Positions 7,859 through 16,454 of a DNA stretch of 64,000 nt are shown piece after piece. The stretch is from Multivorans sp965116445 (lineage in GTDB: Bacteria; Acidobacteriota; Thermoanaerobaculia; Multivoradales; Multivoraceae). How positions within the stretch are numbered: the first letter of the stretch is position 1; each line of letters begins with the position of its first letter. The translations under genes were made by a program, and so were the position numbers. The notes under the pieces were generated by a model. That model was not told where the DNA came from and did not search any database. It worked only from the letters and a program-made list of their open reading frames with translations. The stretch spans positions 1,674,001 through 1,738,000 of the forward strand of contig OZ220688.1 in the NCBI GenBank assembly GCA_965116445.1, read 5' to 3'.

Positions 7859-9628
7859 TCAGGCGCCGACCCGCAGGTTCCGGGTGATGAAGGACGTCTC
7901 GCCGGCCACCTCGTCCCGCACCGCGATCGTCAGGCGCTGATCGCCTTCCTTCATGATCAGGGGCAGCGTGTAGGTGTAGAAGCTCTCCCGCGCCCGCTCC
8001 AGGTCCTCGGCCGGGATGGTGAGCTCGAACGGCTCGACCTGGGGAGGCGAGATGTCCCCATTCGATGCCAGAGCCTGCACCCAGACACGCGCCCGCAGCA
8101 AGTGCTCGCCCGCCGTGCCCACAGGCACCAGGGTCATCTCGCCGATCGGCACCCGCACGTCGAGGTGGACGGTGTAGAGCCCGCGCTCCTCACGGCGGAT
8201 CTCGTCCGACTTGACCAGGGTGATGTCCAGGTCGTTCTTCTCGTAGCCGAGCTTGAGCGCCGCCAGGGTCCCCTCGGTCATCTCCGTATCGATCGACTTG
8301 TCGCGGTAACTCAGGCGATGCCTCACGTTCCTGTCCCGCAAGCCAAGACGCCTCTTCGCCTCGTTCGTCAACTCGACGCGGAGCTTGTACCTCCGGCCGG
8401 TACCCGCGTGACCGGGCTGGAAGCCGAGCGAGTAGAAGCTCGTGAAGTCGAGTGCGATGCGGTTCAGGCCGTCGCGGAAGTTGTTCGTGTTGACGATGTA
8501 CTGGCCGCCGGTTTCTTCGGCCATGTACATGACGGACGAGTGCACGTTGTCCCTGGCGACGGAGTCGATGTTCGACGAGAACGCCATGCCCTGCATCGAG
8601 GCGTCCCGCGAGTTGATGCCCATCGGCCCGGCGGCGACGATCGTGTAGAAGGAGACTTCGTTCGCGTTCGCCGTGTCGACCAGGTCGCTAAAGCGCCGGC
8701 TCGAGTCGTACTGAAGCGAGTCGAGGAAGAAGTTCTGGTTGTAGCTCAGGGAGTCGACCGACCGGCCGCGCTCATCGAGCGCCTGCCACATGTCCGCGCC
8801 CGCTCGCATCGGCAGACCGTCCGAGACGTACATGAAGGCCTTGCGGCCCGGCAGACCGGCCAGCGAGATCACGGTGTCCTTCAGACCGTCGATCGTGAAC
8901 TGCATGTCGTTGAAGATCGACTGGGAGTAGATCCGGACCCGGCCCTGGACGTATTCGTAGTGGCGGTCCTCCTCGCTGATGTCACGGATGATGTCGGCCC
9001 GGTCGGAGTCCCACTGCGTCCTGCCGCCAGTGTGCTTCTCGAGTTCGTAGAGAGCGTTCGCGATCATCTGCGGATCGCTGGTGAAGTCCCGCTCGACCTT
9101 GACCGAGCGGTTGTAGCTCAACAGCATGACCCGGTCGTCGCGAGTGACGTCCTTGCGCAGGAACTCGCGCACGTAGCGGAACACCCGATTGCGGTTCTGG
9201 GGCCGGATGTTCATGTGATCGATGTAGATCACGAGGTTGAGGCGTTCGTCCTCCGGCACGACGACCCGTCGACGCTCCAGGCCCGGCCGGTCCACGAAAC
9301 GGACTTCGGGTTCCTCCGGCACCAGGCCGGGTACGTCGCTCACCTTGACCCGATCCTGAACCTCGTAGAAGTTCGTGATCGTGACCGGGTCCTTCTCCTC
9401 TCTGAGAATGAAGTCCTTCCTGGTCAGGCCCTTCACCGGATTGCCGTCCTTGTCCCGGACGAAGACCTGGACGTTGACGACCTTGACGTGGACTGACTCA
9501 AGGAAGGTGGCGCGAGGCGGTTCGGAGGAGCCCTCCCGGACCTGACCGGCGACCGCCCCTGTCAGCAGCGATCCGAAGATCAGACAACCGGCGCGCAGCA
9601 CAAGCACTTGACGGAGTGGTCCAGCCAT
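7859..9628 (-). CDS. Exported VWFA-domain protein (acidobacterial TIGR03436-like)
   Basis: The 589-residue protein opens with a signal-like segment (VLVLRAGCLIFGSLLTGAVAGQ). It then has a domain with VKVVNVQVFVRDKDGNPVKGL, typical of the VWFA-related proteins abundant in Acidobacteriota, and a von Willebrand A fold from about residue 115 to 400. The beginning of the metal-binding strand is NLVIYIDHMNI rather than the classic DxSxS, so MIDAS metal binding is doubtful; a second strand FMYVSDGLPM is conserved. A beta-rich C-terminus follows. It probably acts outside the cytoplasm in adhesion or complex assembly. A TATAAT box sits 9 bases before the ATG. Its stop lies 85 bases upstream of the holin-type gene. 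Confidence 0.85.
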   Translation of the reverse strand: MAGPLRQVLVLRAGCLIFGSLLTGAVAGQVREGSSEPPRATFLESVHVKVVNVQVFVRDKDGNPVKGLTRKDFILREEKDPVTITNFYEVQDRVKVSDVPGLVPEEPEVRFVDRPGLERRRVVVPEDERLNLVIYIDHMNIRPQNRNRVFRYVREFLRKDVTRDDRVMLLSYNRSVKVERDFTSDPQMIANALYELEKHTGGRTQWDSDRADIIRDISEEDRHYEYVQGRVRIYSQSIFNDMQFTIDGLKDTVISLAGLPGRKAFMYVSDGLPMRAGADMWQALDERGRSVDSLSYNQNFFLDSLQYDSSRRFSDLVDTANANEVSFYTIVAAGPMGINSRDASMQGMAFSSNIDSVARDNVHSSVMYMAEETGGQYIVNTNNFRDGLNRIALDFTSFYSLGFQPGHAGTGRRYKLRVELTNEAKRRLGLRDRNVRHRLSYRDKSIDTEMTEGTLAALKLGYEKNDLDITLVKSDEIRREERGLYTVHLDVRVPIGEMTLVPVGTAGEHLLRARVWVQALASNGDISPPQVEPFELTIPAEDLERARESFYTYTLPLIMKEGDQRLTIAVRDEVAGETSFITRNLRVGA

Positions 9629-9637
9629 GAATTGTCG

Positions 9638-9643
9638 ATTATA
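9638..9643 (-). promoter_or_regulatory. Candidate -10 box (TATAAT) for the VWFA gene
   Basis: A perfect TATAAT on the minus strand ends 9 bases before the ATG at 9628. No good -35 hexamer is seen at 16-18 bp spacing. Because the start codon is so close, the transcript would be leaderless or nearly so. The neighbouring sequence is extremely G+C-rich, so an A/T hexamer here stands out. Confidence 0.55.
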
Positions 9644-9723
9644 GGTGACGGTGCCGCTTCCGCCTCCAGCGGGGTTGCCTCGAACCGGGAACAAGGCGGG
9701 CGGCCCGACCATTCCGTGCGGCC

Positions 9724-10563
9724 TCACCTGTGCCCCCGACGGCCCGCCATCGGGTCGAGGGCGCCGTGGCGACCGTTCCGGCCCAGGGGATACGACCCGC
9801 GAAGAGCCCTCTCGACGAAGGCGACGGCCCGCCGCACAGCCCGCTCGAGCGGCAGGTGCCAGCCGAGACCCGCCGCGATCGCCGCCGACAGGGTGCAGCC
9901 CGTGCCGCGCCGCCACGGGGTCCGGATTCTGGGGTGGACGAAGGCCTCGAAGCGATTGCCGTCGAACAGAAGATCGGTCAGTTCGCCGCTAGCGCCACAA
10001 CCAGCCGACCCCGCCGCGGCCGAGTAGCCGTGGCCCCCGGTGATCAGGACGCCAGGCCCCAGCCGCTCGATGCGCCGCGCGGCAGTCCGGGCATCGTCCG
10101 GACCTCCAATCGCCATGCCGCTCAACCTCTCCGCCTCGAACAGATTCGGTGTCACCAGCAGCAACCTGGGCAGCAGCCGCTCCACGACGAGGGGCAGGGC
10201 CTCGGCTTCCAGGAGTGCCGCGCCCGAGGTCGACCGGAACACGGGATCGAAGACCGCCGGCGTCGGCGGCAACGCCTCCAGCCAATCCGCGACCGCCTCG
10301 ACCGTCGCGGCATCGGTAAGCATGCCGATCTTGATCGCGTCGAGGCCGATCTCGGCGGCCGCCTCCAACTGGCGGCGCAGCAGTTCGGTGCTTACCGGTT
10401 CGACTGCCTTGACTTCGCCGGCGGTCTGGGCGGTCACCGCGGTCAGGGCGCACAGGCCGTGAACCCCGTAGGCCGCAAAGGTCCGCAGATCGGCCGGTAC
10501 TCCCGAGCAGCCCCCGGAGTCGGAGCCGGCGATCGTCAGGACGCGCGGCGGCGGCGTAGCCAT
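9724..10563 (-). CDS. thiD: Hydroxymethylpyrimidine/phosphomethylpyrimidine kinase
   Basis: The 279-residue ribokinase-fold enzyme phosphorylates HMP and HMP-P in thiamine biosynthesis. It shows VLTIAGSDSGG at residues 8-18 (substrate motif), ALTAVTAQ, DAIKIGML, VTPNLFEAERLSG and the ATP/anion-hole motif RGTGCTLSAAIAAGLG near 210. It overlaps the 3' end of lgt by 28 bp. No other thi gene and no TPP riboswitch is visible here, so it may serve salvage. In the last 25 residues the sequence becomes basic and low-complexity. Confidence 0.92.
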   Translation of the reverse strand: MATPPPRVLTIAGSDSGGCSGVPADLRTFAAYGVHGLCALTAVTAQTAGEVKAVEPVSTELLRRQLEAAAEIGLDAIKIGMLTDAATVEAVADWLEALPPTPAVFDPVFRSTSGAALLEAEALPLVVERLLPRLLLVTPNLFEAERLSGMAIGGPDDARTAARRIERLGPGVLITGGHGYSAAAGSAGCGASGELTDLLFDGNRFEAFVHPRIRTPWRRGTGCTLSAAIAAGLGWHLPLERAVRRAVAFVERALRGSYPLGRNGRHGALDPMAGRRGHR

Positions 10564-11336
10564 AGCAGAGCGACCAGAAGCAGAAGAGCGGCCGCGATCA
10601 ACTGCGCCACGGTCAACGCTCCGATTAAGCGATCGTCCTTGGCGCGCACGAACTCCACCAGGAAGCGCTCAACCGACAGCAGTCCGACAACCGGCAGCAC
10701 GACGCCGCCGGGCGCTGCGCCCCGCGCCAGGAGCCTGCGGCCGAACCAGAAGATCAGCAGCGCCGCCGAAGTTTCGTAGATCTGGGTGGGATGCACCGCG
10801 ACGAGCGCGTCCGCCGCCAGGTCGGCCGGGAGGTCGACGCCGAACTCGCGCTGCAAGGCGCCCGCCGTGGTCGGGATCGGCCCCTCGGGAAACGTCATGC
10901 CCCAGGGAAGGTCCGTGGGCGAGCCGTAGTCGTCGCCGACGAGCAGGCACCCGATGCGGCCGATGCCGTAGCCGAGAGCCAGAGCGGGCGCCGTGGCGTC
11001 GGCCGTTCGCCATGCCGGCATCCGGCGACGGTGCATGACGAACAGAACCGCCGCGGCGCCGACCAGGAAGCCGCCGTACCAGACCAGACCGGCGCGGCTG
11101 TACAGCAGACGCCAGTCGCCGTAGAGCAACGCGTAGTACGCCTTGCCGCCGGCGATACCGCCGAGGGCCGCCGCCAGCAGAATGGCCGCCGCATCGTCCG
11201 CGGCCCGCGCGGCGCTCGTGCCCACCCGACGGAGGCCCCAGCGCAACTGCAGGTTGCCGGCGAACAGGGCGACGACCAGCATCACGCCGAAGGGCGAAAC
11301 CGAGAGCGGACCGATGCGGAAGAGTTCCGAGATCAT
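10536..11336 (-). CDS. lgt: Prolipoprotein diacylglyceryl transferase
   Basis: The 266-residue polytopic inner-membrane enzyme transfers diacylglycerol from phosphatidylglycerol to the lipobox Cys of prolipoproteins. It starts MISELFRIGPLSVSPFGVM, carries GGKAYYALLYGDW, the GRIGCLLVGDDYGSPT signature (residues about 126-141; usually GRxGNFxNxE, here clearly diverged) and HPTQIYETSAALLIFW. About seven hydrophobic helices can be counted. It starts an lgt-thiD pair. The altered signature suggests a divergent Lgt, but the membrane topology and Arg/Gly core are retained. Confidence 0.85.
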   Translation of the reverse strand: MISELFRIGPLSVSPFGVMLVVALFAGNLQLRWGLRRVGTSAARAADDAAAILLAAALGGIAGGKAYYALLYGDWRLLYSRAGLVWYGGFLVGAAAVLFVMHRRRMPAWRTADATAPALALGYGIGRIGCLLVGDDYGSPTDLPWGMTFPEGPIPTTAGALQREFGVDLPADLAADALVAVHPTQIYETSAALLIFWFGRRLLARGAAPGGVVLPVVGLLSVERFLVEFVRAKDDRLIGALTVAQLIAAALLLLVALLWLRRRRAS

Positions 11337-11380
11337 GAACCCGCATCCTACGCCGCCCCGGTCCAGGAGCCGGCGCTAGC

Positions 11381-11657
11381 ATGATCGGGATGCTGAGCGA
11401 GCTGGCCCAGAAGCGCTTCGACGCCTTCCGCAGCCACATGGAGGCGCCGATCCACGGGGGCGCTGGCTCGTCCTGACCCACGACAATCCGGATCCCGACG
11501 CGCTCACCGCGGCAACGACTTCGAGACGCTACGCGAGGCCCTGGCGAATCTTCGCGGAGTCGACACGTTGATCATGAGCCGGCTCGGCACCGTGCCCCAA
11601 CCCGACATCGTGCCCGAGATCGCCGATCTGCTGCTGCGAATGGAGGGGCGCTCTTGA
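11381..11657 (+). pseudogene. Decayed DHH-family phosphoesterase (nanoRNase/pAp-phosphatase type) gene
   Basis: This fills the 358-bp gap between lgt and guaA. Three frames together spell a broken DHH protein. ATG 11381 opens MIGMLSELAQKRFDAFRSHM. A +1-shifted stretch then reads RGRWLVLTHDNPDPDAL, the N-terminal catalytic motif of DHH phosphoesterases. From about 11505 a third frame reads TLREALANLRGVDTLIMSRL followed by VPQPDIVPEIADLLLRMEG and a TGA at 11655. At least two frame disruptions and a large loss between the motifs are needed, so the gene is dead. The family assignment of the middle part rests on motif memory. Confidence 0.65.
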
Positions 11658-11694
11658 GCCGGGTGCAGCCCAGGAGCGGCCCCTCCGGCCGTCC

Positions 11695-13275
11695 TCACTC
11701 CCACTCGATCGTGCCGGGCGGCTTGCTCGTCAGGTCATAGACCACGCGGTTGACGCCGGTGACCTCGTTCACGATCCGCCCCGCCACGGCGCCCAGGAAC
11801 TCGTGCGGCAACTGGCTCCAGTCGGCGGTCATGAAGTCCTCCGTCTCGACCGCCCGCAGGGCGACGACGTTCTCGTAGCTACGGCCGTCCCCCATCACGC
11901 CCACGCTGTGGACCGGCAGGAGGACGGCGAGCGCCTGACTCACACGGTCATAGAACCCCGCGGCGCGCAACTCCTCGATGAAGATCGCGTCGGCTTCCTG
12001 CAGCACGGCCACCCGATCGGCCGTCACGTCGCCCAGGATCCGCACGCCGAGGCCGGGCCCCGGGAAAGGATGCCGGCCCAGGAACTCGGCGCCGAGACCG
12101 AGTTCCCGGCCGAGCTGGCGCACTTCGTCCTTGAACAGGTAGCGCAGCGGCTCGATCAGTTCGAAGCCCAGCCGCTCCGGCAGGCCGCCGACATTGTGGT
12201 GGCTCTTGATCATCGCGGACGGGCCGAAGGCGGAGACCGACTCGATCACGTCCGGATAGAGGGTGCCCTGGACCAGAAAGCGAAACGCGCCGTTCCCTTC
12301 GCCGGCACGCTCCAGCCTCGCCGCCTCGCGCTGAAACACCTCGATGAAGACGCGGCCGATCGTCCGTCGCTTCTCTTCGGGGTCGGACACCCCGGCGAGC
12401 GCGCCGAGGAACTCCTCGGCGGCGTCGACGACGACGAGCTTCAGGTCGAGCCCCTGGCGCAGGCTCCGCTCCACCTCGTCGCGTTCGTTCTTGCGCAGCA
12501 GCCCGTTGTCCACGAACACGGCGGTCAGGCGCTCCCCCACGGCACGCTGCACCAGGCTGGCCGCGACCGCTGAATCGACCCCGCCGGAGAGAGCGCAGAG
12601 AACTCGGTCGGAGCGACCGGCCTGGGCCTTGATCGCAGCCGTCGCCTCGTCGGCGTAGGAGGCCATGCGCCACTCTCCCGCGGCGCCGCAGGCGTCGTAG
12701 AGGAAGTTGCGAAGCATCGTCGAGCCGCTGTCCGTATGCGTGACTTCGGGATGAAACTGGATGCCGAAGAGGGACCGTTCGCCGTCCTCGGCAGCCACCA
12801 CCGGCACCGTCGACGTCGACGCCGTCGCCTCGAACCCGGGCGGCAGTTGTTCCACCCGGTCGCCATGCGACATCCACACGTTCTGCTCCGGCTCCAGCCC
12901 GTTGAACAGATCGCCGTCCCTGGCCAGCAGCGTGATCCGGGCGCGACCGTACTCCCGCAGGCCCGATGCCGCGACCCGACCTCCGAGGACCTGCGCCATC
13001 CACTGCATGCCGTAGCAGATCCCGAGCACCGGAATGCCCAGCCGGAGAACCTCCGGATCGGCCTGCGGCGCGTTCTGCTCGTAGACGCTGTCCGGGCCGC
13101 CCGAGAGGACGATGCCGATCGGCCGGCGGGCCCCGATCTCCTCGACGTCCAGGTCGAAGGGATGGATCTCGCAGTAGACCTGGAGTTCCCGGATCCGCCG
13201 GGCGATCAACTGCGTGTACTGGCCCCCGAAATCGAGCACCAGGACCGTCTCGTGCTCGCCTCTCCCCGCCGTCAC
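11695..13275 (-). CDS. guaA: GMP synthase (glutamine-hydrolysing)
   Basis: The 526-residue enzyme converts XMP to GMP. Its class I amidotransferase domain has VLDFGGQYTQLIARRIRE near the start, the nucleophile motif GICYGMQ and the GIQFHPEVTHTDSG site. The ATP pyrophosphatase domain has the P-loop ALSGGVDSAVAA, and the C-terminal dimerisation domain ends SKPPGTIEWE. GTG at 13275 is chosen because it overlaps the gpsA stop as GTGA and gives the expected N-terminus; longer in-frame readings are out of family. It closes a coupled cinA-plsY-gpsA-guaA run. Confidence 0.96.
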   Translation of the reverse strand: MTAGRGEHETVLVLDFGGQYTQLIARRIRELQVYCEIHPFDLDVEEIGARRPIGIVLSGGPDSVYEQNAPQADPEVLRLGIPVLGICYGMQWMAQVLGGRVAASGLREYGRARITLLARDGDLFNGLEPEQNVWMSHGDRVEQLPPGFEATASTSTVPVVAAEDGERSLFGIQFHPEVTHTDSGSTMLRNFLYDACGAAGEWRMASYADEATAAIKAQAGRSDRVLCALSGGVDSAVAASLVQRAVGERLTAVFVDNGLLRKNERDEVERSLRQGLDLKLVVVDAAEEFLGALAGVSDPEEKRRTIGRVFIEVFQREAARLERAGEGNGAFRFLVQGTLYPDVIESVSAFGPSAMIKSHHNVGGLPERLGFELIEPLRYLFKDEVRQLGRELGLGAEFLGRHPFPGPGLGVRILGDVTADRVAVLQEADAIFIEELRAAGFYDRVSQALAVLLPVHSVGVMGDGRSYENVVALRAVETEDFMTADWSQLPHEFLGAVAGRIVNEVTGVNRVVYDLTSKPPGTIEWE

Positions 13276-14333
13276 AGGGCGGACTCTACCTTGAGCTCGC
13301 GCCGCATCAGATCCCGGATCGCGGCCGCCGGTTCCTTGCCCCTGTAAAGGATCTCGACCATCTGCTCCGTGATCGGCAACTCGACCTCCTTCCCGGTCGC
13401 CAGCTCGAGCAGGGCGAGTGAGTTGCGCACTCCTTCGGCGACACCGGCCCGGTCCGCCTCGATCTCCTCGAGGGAACGGCCCCGGGCCAGCTCGAGACCC
13501 GTGCTCCGGTTGCGCGAGAGGCCGCCGGTACACGTGAGCACGAGATCACCGAGACCACCGAGGCCGGCAAAGGTCGCCGGCCGGCCGCCGCAGGCCAGAC
13601 CGAGACGCATCATCTCGTGCAGGCCGCGGGTGATCAGCGCCGCCCGCGTGTTCGATCCGTAGCGCAGACCGTCGAGGACCCCGGCAGCGATCGCGATCAC
13701 GTTCTTGGCCGCGGCGGCGATCTCCACCCCGATCACGTCGGTCGAGGTGTAGAGCCGCAGCGCCCCGCCTGAGAGCAGTGACTGCAGTCGCTCGGCCGCC
13801 ACCTCGGACTCCGACGCGACGACGCAGGCCGTCGGCAGCTCGGCGGCGAGTTCGGCGGCGAACGAGGGTCCGCTGATCGTGGCGAACAGGGCGTCCGTGC
13901 CGGCCGAGACCGCCTCTTCCCGGCAGATGTCGCTCATGCAACGGAAGCCACCGCGATGGTCGGACTCGATGCCCTTCGCACCGGAAACGAAGGTCACCCG
14001 CTCCGGCAACGGAGCACCGTCGCCGAGACCGTTCCGCGCCTCGAGAAACGACCGCACGACGGCACGGAAGCCGTGCGACGGCACAACGACGAGGACAGGA
14101 TCGCACACCGCGGCCTGCCGCAGGTCCCAGGTCACGCGAAGCTCCGCCGGCAACTCGACGCCCGGCAGGTAACGCTCGTTCACCCGCTCCTCCGCCAGAA
14201 CCGCGCCGTACTCCGGAGAACGGGCCCAGAGGGTGACCGGTGAACCCGCCCGAGCGGCATGGACCGCGAGCGCCGTGCCCCAGGCGCCCGCACCCAGCAC
14301 GGCGACGCCGCTGGCTGCGGCCCCGTTCGTCAC
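13272..14333 (-). CDS. gpsA: Glycerol-3-phosphate dehydrogenase [NAD(P)+]
   Basis: The 353-residue enzyme makes sn-glycerol-3-phosphate from DHAP for phospholipid synthesis. It has the dinucleotide motif VLGAGAWGTALA (about 11-22), VVPSHGFRAVV, VSGAKGIES, ISGPSFAAEL, the catalytic AAAKNVIAIAAG region and GLGGLGDLVLTCT. GTG at 14333 overlaps the plsY stop as GTGA. PlsY, the next step in glycerolipid synthesis, is directly upstream, so the pair forms a functional unit: GpsA supplies G3P and PlsY acylates it. Confidence 0.96.
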   Translation of the reverse strand: MTNGAAASGVAVLGAGAWGTALAVHAARAGSPVTLWARSPEYGAVLAEERVNERYLPGVELPAELRVTWDLRQAAVCDPVLVVVPSHGFRAVVRSFLEARNGLGDGAPLPERVTFVSGAKGIESDHRGGFRCMSDICREEAVSAGTDALFATISGPSFAAELAAELPTACVVASESEVAAERLQSLLSGGALRLYTSTDVIGVEIAAAAKNVIAIAAGVLDGLRYGSNTRAALITRGLHEMMRLGLACGGRPATFAGLGGLGDLVLTCTGGLSRNRSTGLELARGRSLEEIEADRAGVAEGVRNSLALLELATGKEVELPITEQMVEILYRGKEPAAAIRDLMRRELKVESAL

Positions 14334-14983
14334 TCGGCAGCCTCGGACGCCGGCCGCTTCTGCCCCAGCCGAGACTCCGTGCCCGCAAGCAACCGGACCA
14401 GGTTCGCCCGGTGCTTGACGATCACCAGGACCGCGATCGCGGACACGGCAGCCAGCAGTGCCGGTCCGTAGTCCAGGCCGTCCGCATCCTTGAAGGCGCC
14501 GCTCCACCAACGGGCGCCGACCAGAACCGGCAGCGAAGCCGCCGCCGAAATCGAACCAAGCGAGACATAGCGTTTCCAGGCCACGAGCAGGATGAACACC
14601 GCCAGCACGCCGAGCCCGGCCCAGGGCACCAGCACCGCCAGCACACCCGCGGCCGTGGCCACGCCCTTGCCGCCACGAAAGACGAGGAACAGGGGAAACA
14701 CATGCCCCGCCACCGCCGCGACCGCGGCCGCCGCGAGCCACCAGCTCCCGACGTCGAGCGTTCCCGCCAGGACGACCGCCGCCGCGCCCTTCGCCACATC
14801 GAGCAGCAGCGCGAGCAGGGCCGCCCACTTGCCTGACGCGCGCAGCACGTTCGTCGCGCCGGCGCTTCGGCTGCCGATCGTCCGCACGTCGAACCCCCGG
14901 TGGATCCGCACGATCAGGTAGCTGAACGGGATGGACCCGAGGAGGTACGCCACCAAGACAGCGATGGGACCGGTCGAGGTCAC
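14330..14983 (-). CDS. plsY: Acyl-phosphate:glycerol-3-phosphate acyltransferase
   Basis: The 217-residue integral membrane acyltransferase makes lysophosphatidic acid from acyl-phosphate and G3P. Motifs are AYLLGSIPFSYLI, GSRSAGATNVLRASG, DVAKGAAAV and GHVFPLFLVFRGGKGVATAAGVL. Five or so hydrophobic helices are present. GTG 14983 (VTSTGPIAV) is preferred because it overlaps the cinA stop as GTGA; an ATG at 15013 is the alternative. The C-terminus after KHRANLVRLLAGTE is a short basic tail. Confidence 0.94.
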   Translation of the reverse strand: MTSTGPIAVLVAYLLGSIPFSYLIVRIHRGFDVRTIGSRSAGATNVLRASGKWAALLALLLDVAKGAAAVVLAGTLDVGSWWLAAAAVAAVAGHVFPLFLVFRGGKGVATAAGVLAVLVPWAGLGVLAVFILLVAWKRYVSLGSISAAASLPVLVGARWWSGAFKDADGLDYGPALLAAVSAIAVLVIVKHRANLVRLLAGTESRLGQKRPASEAAE

Positions 14984-16302
14984 GCGGCCCCCTCTCCGCG
15001 CGGCGCTGCCCATGGCAACAGGTCCCTTCCAGCCTCACGCGGCCGCAGCATCCGCCGCAGCAGTTCGAGGGCGAACTGGGTCGAGAGTTGCCGCACCCGC
15101 GCCCGGTCGCCCGGGAATCGCGCCTCGAAGTGCGAACGAGCGGCCGCCGGGCCGGCGACCGCGATGTGAACGGTCCCCACGGGAAGCTTCTCCGTGCCGC
15201 CGCCGGGGCCCGCAACGCCCGTGATCCCGATGCCGTAGTCGCTGCCGCAGCGTTCCCGGGCGCCCGCGGCCATCGCCAGCGCCGTCCGTTTCGACACCGC
15301 GCCGTACTCCACCAGGGTTTCGCGCGGCACGCCGAGAAGGCGCATCTTCAGTTTGTTCGAGTAGGTCAGAAGGCCACCCACGAAGTAGGCGCTGCTGCCC
15401 GCGGTGGCCGTGAACCGCTGGCCGAGCAGGCCGCCCGTGCAGGACTCGGCGACCGCCACCGTCTCGCCGCGGTCCGCCAGCAGGTCGCCGACCGCGGCCT
15501 CGAACTCGATGCCGTCCTCGATCGCGCCGACGTAGAAGACCGCCTCGCCCAACGCCTTCCGGACCGCCGCTTCCATCTCCGCGAGACGCGGTGCCCTGCC
15601 CGCCACCGACCCTCCGGCCCGCAACCGCAGCCGGATCTCGCCCGGTCGGGCCAGCACGGACACGTCCTCATCGCCGAAACGCTCGTAGACCCGCACGATC
15701 CGCTCCTCGACGACCGACTCCGGCAAACAGGCGACCCGCACCTCGACCTGATCGAAGCCCGCGCCGTCCTCGGACCGCGCCGCCAGCCAGGGGTCGAGCG
15801 CGTCGTCCACGAGAGCCTTCAGTTCCCGCGGCACGCCGGGGAACAGAAAGTACGTCGTGCCCCGAGGCGAGGGCGCGGCATCCTCGATCCGCTGACCCGG
15901 CGCGACACCGGCCCGGTTCGGCAGCATCTCCGCTCCGTCGACCCGCTCCGCCTGCTTGCGGTTGACCCGCGGAATGCGCCGGCCGAGCTTGCGAAACCCG
16001 CGCTCGATCTGATCCCACAACGCCTCGTCCACCGCGACCGACCGGCCCAGCAGCCGAGCCAGCCCCTCCCGCGTCAGATCGTCCCGCGTCGGGCCCAGGC
16101 CGCCGGTCACCAGCAGCAGCTCCGCGCGCTCCCGAAGCGCATCCAGGGTCTCCGCGATCCGGACGACATCGTCGCCGACGACCGCCTTGGAGACCAGATC
16201 GACTCCCCGCCGTCTCAGCACCTCCGTCAGGACCAGGGAATTCGTATCGAGCCGGTCCGTACCGAGCAGCTCACCGCCCACCGCGAGAATCGAAGCCTTC
16301 AC
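14980..16302 (-). CDS. cinA: CinA family protein (molybdopterin-binding domain plus nicotinamide-nucleotide amidohydrolase domain)
   Basis: The roughly 440-residue protein has the CinA N-terminal MoCF-like domain (ILAVGGELLGTDRLDTNS, VTGGLGPTRDDLT) and the C-terminal PncC-type domain (VAVAESCTGGLLGQRFT, GGLLTYSNKLKMRLLGV, GITGVAGPGGGTEKLPVGTV). In other bacteria these parts act in pyridine-nucleotide recycling (ADP-ribose pyrophosphatase and NMN deamidase). GTG at 16302 (VKASILAVGG) is chosen over an upstream ATG at 16344, whose extra 14 residues are not family-like. It leads the coupled plsY-gpsA-guaA run. Confidence 0.93.
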   Translation of the reverse strand: MKASILAVGGELLGTDRLDTNSLVLTEVLRRRGVDLVSKAVVGDDVVRIAETLDALRERAELLLVTGGLGPTRDDLTREGLARLLGRSVAVDEALWDQIERGFRKLGRRIPRVNRKQAERVDGAEMLPNRAGVAPGQRIEDAAPSPRGTTYFLFPGVPRELKALVDDALDPWLAARSEDGAGFDQVEVRVACLPESVVEERIVRVYERFGDEDVSVLARPGEIRLRLRAGGSVAGRAPRLAEMEAAVRKALGEAVFYVGAIEDGIEFEAAVGDLLADRGETVAVAESCTGGLLGQRFTATAGSSAYFVGGLLTYSNKLKMRLLGVPRETLVEYGAVSKRTALAMAAGARERCGSDYGIGITGVAGPGGGTEKLPVGTVHIAVAGPAAARSHFEARFPGDRARVRQLSTQFALELLRRMLRPREAGRDLLPWAAPRGEGAA

Positions 16303-16454
16303 CGGCCGCAGTGTAACGAGGCGGCGTTCGACGCGGCCATGCACCGGCCGCTGTAAGATTCGAGGTGGTCAGCAGCGGCCAGATCGAAGAGCCCTCCGAC
16401 CGATCCACAGCAACCCGCCCCCCGGCATTCCCTGCCGCGACCGAGGACGACGAG

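Noticed and set aside
11504..11704. 66-codon minus-strand frame upstream of guaA's end
   Set aside because: It is antisense to the DHH remnant motifs and overlaps the guaA stop; the product is low-complexity.
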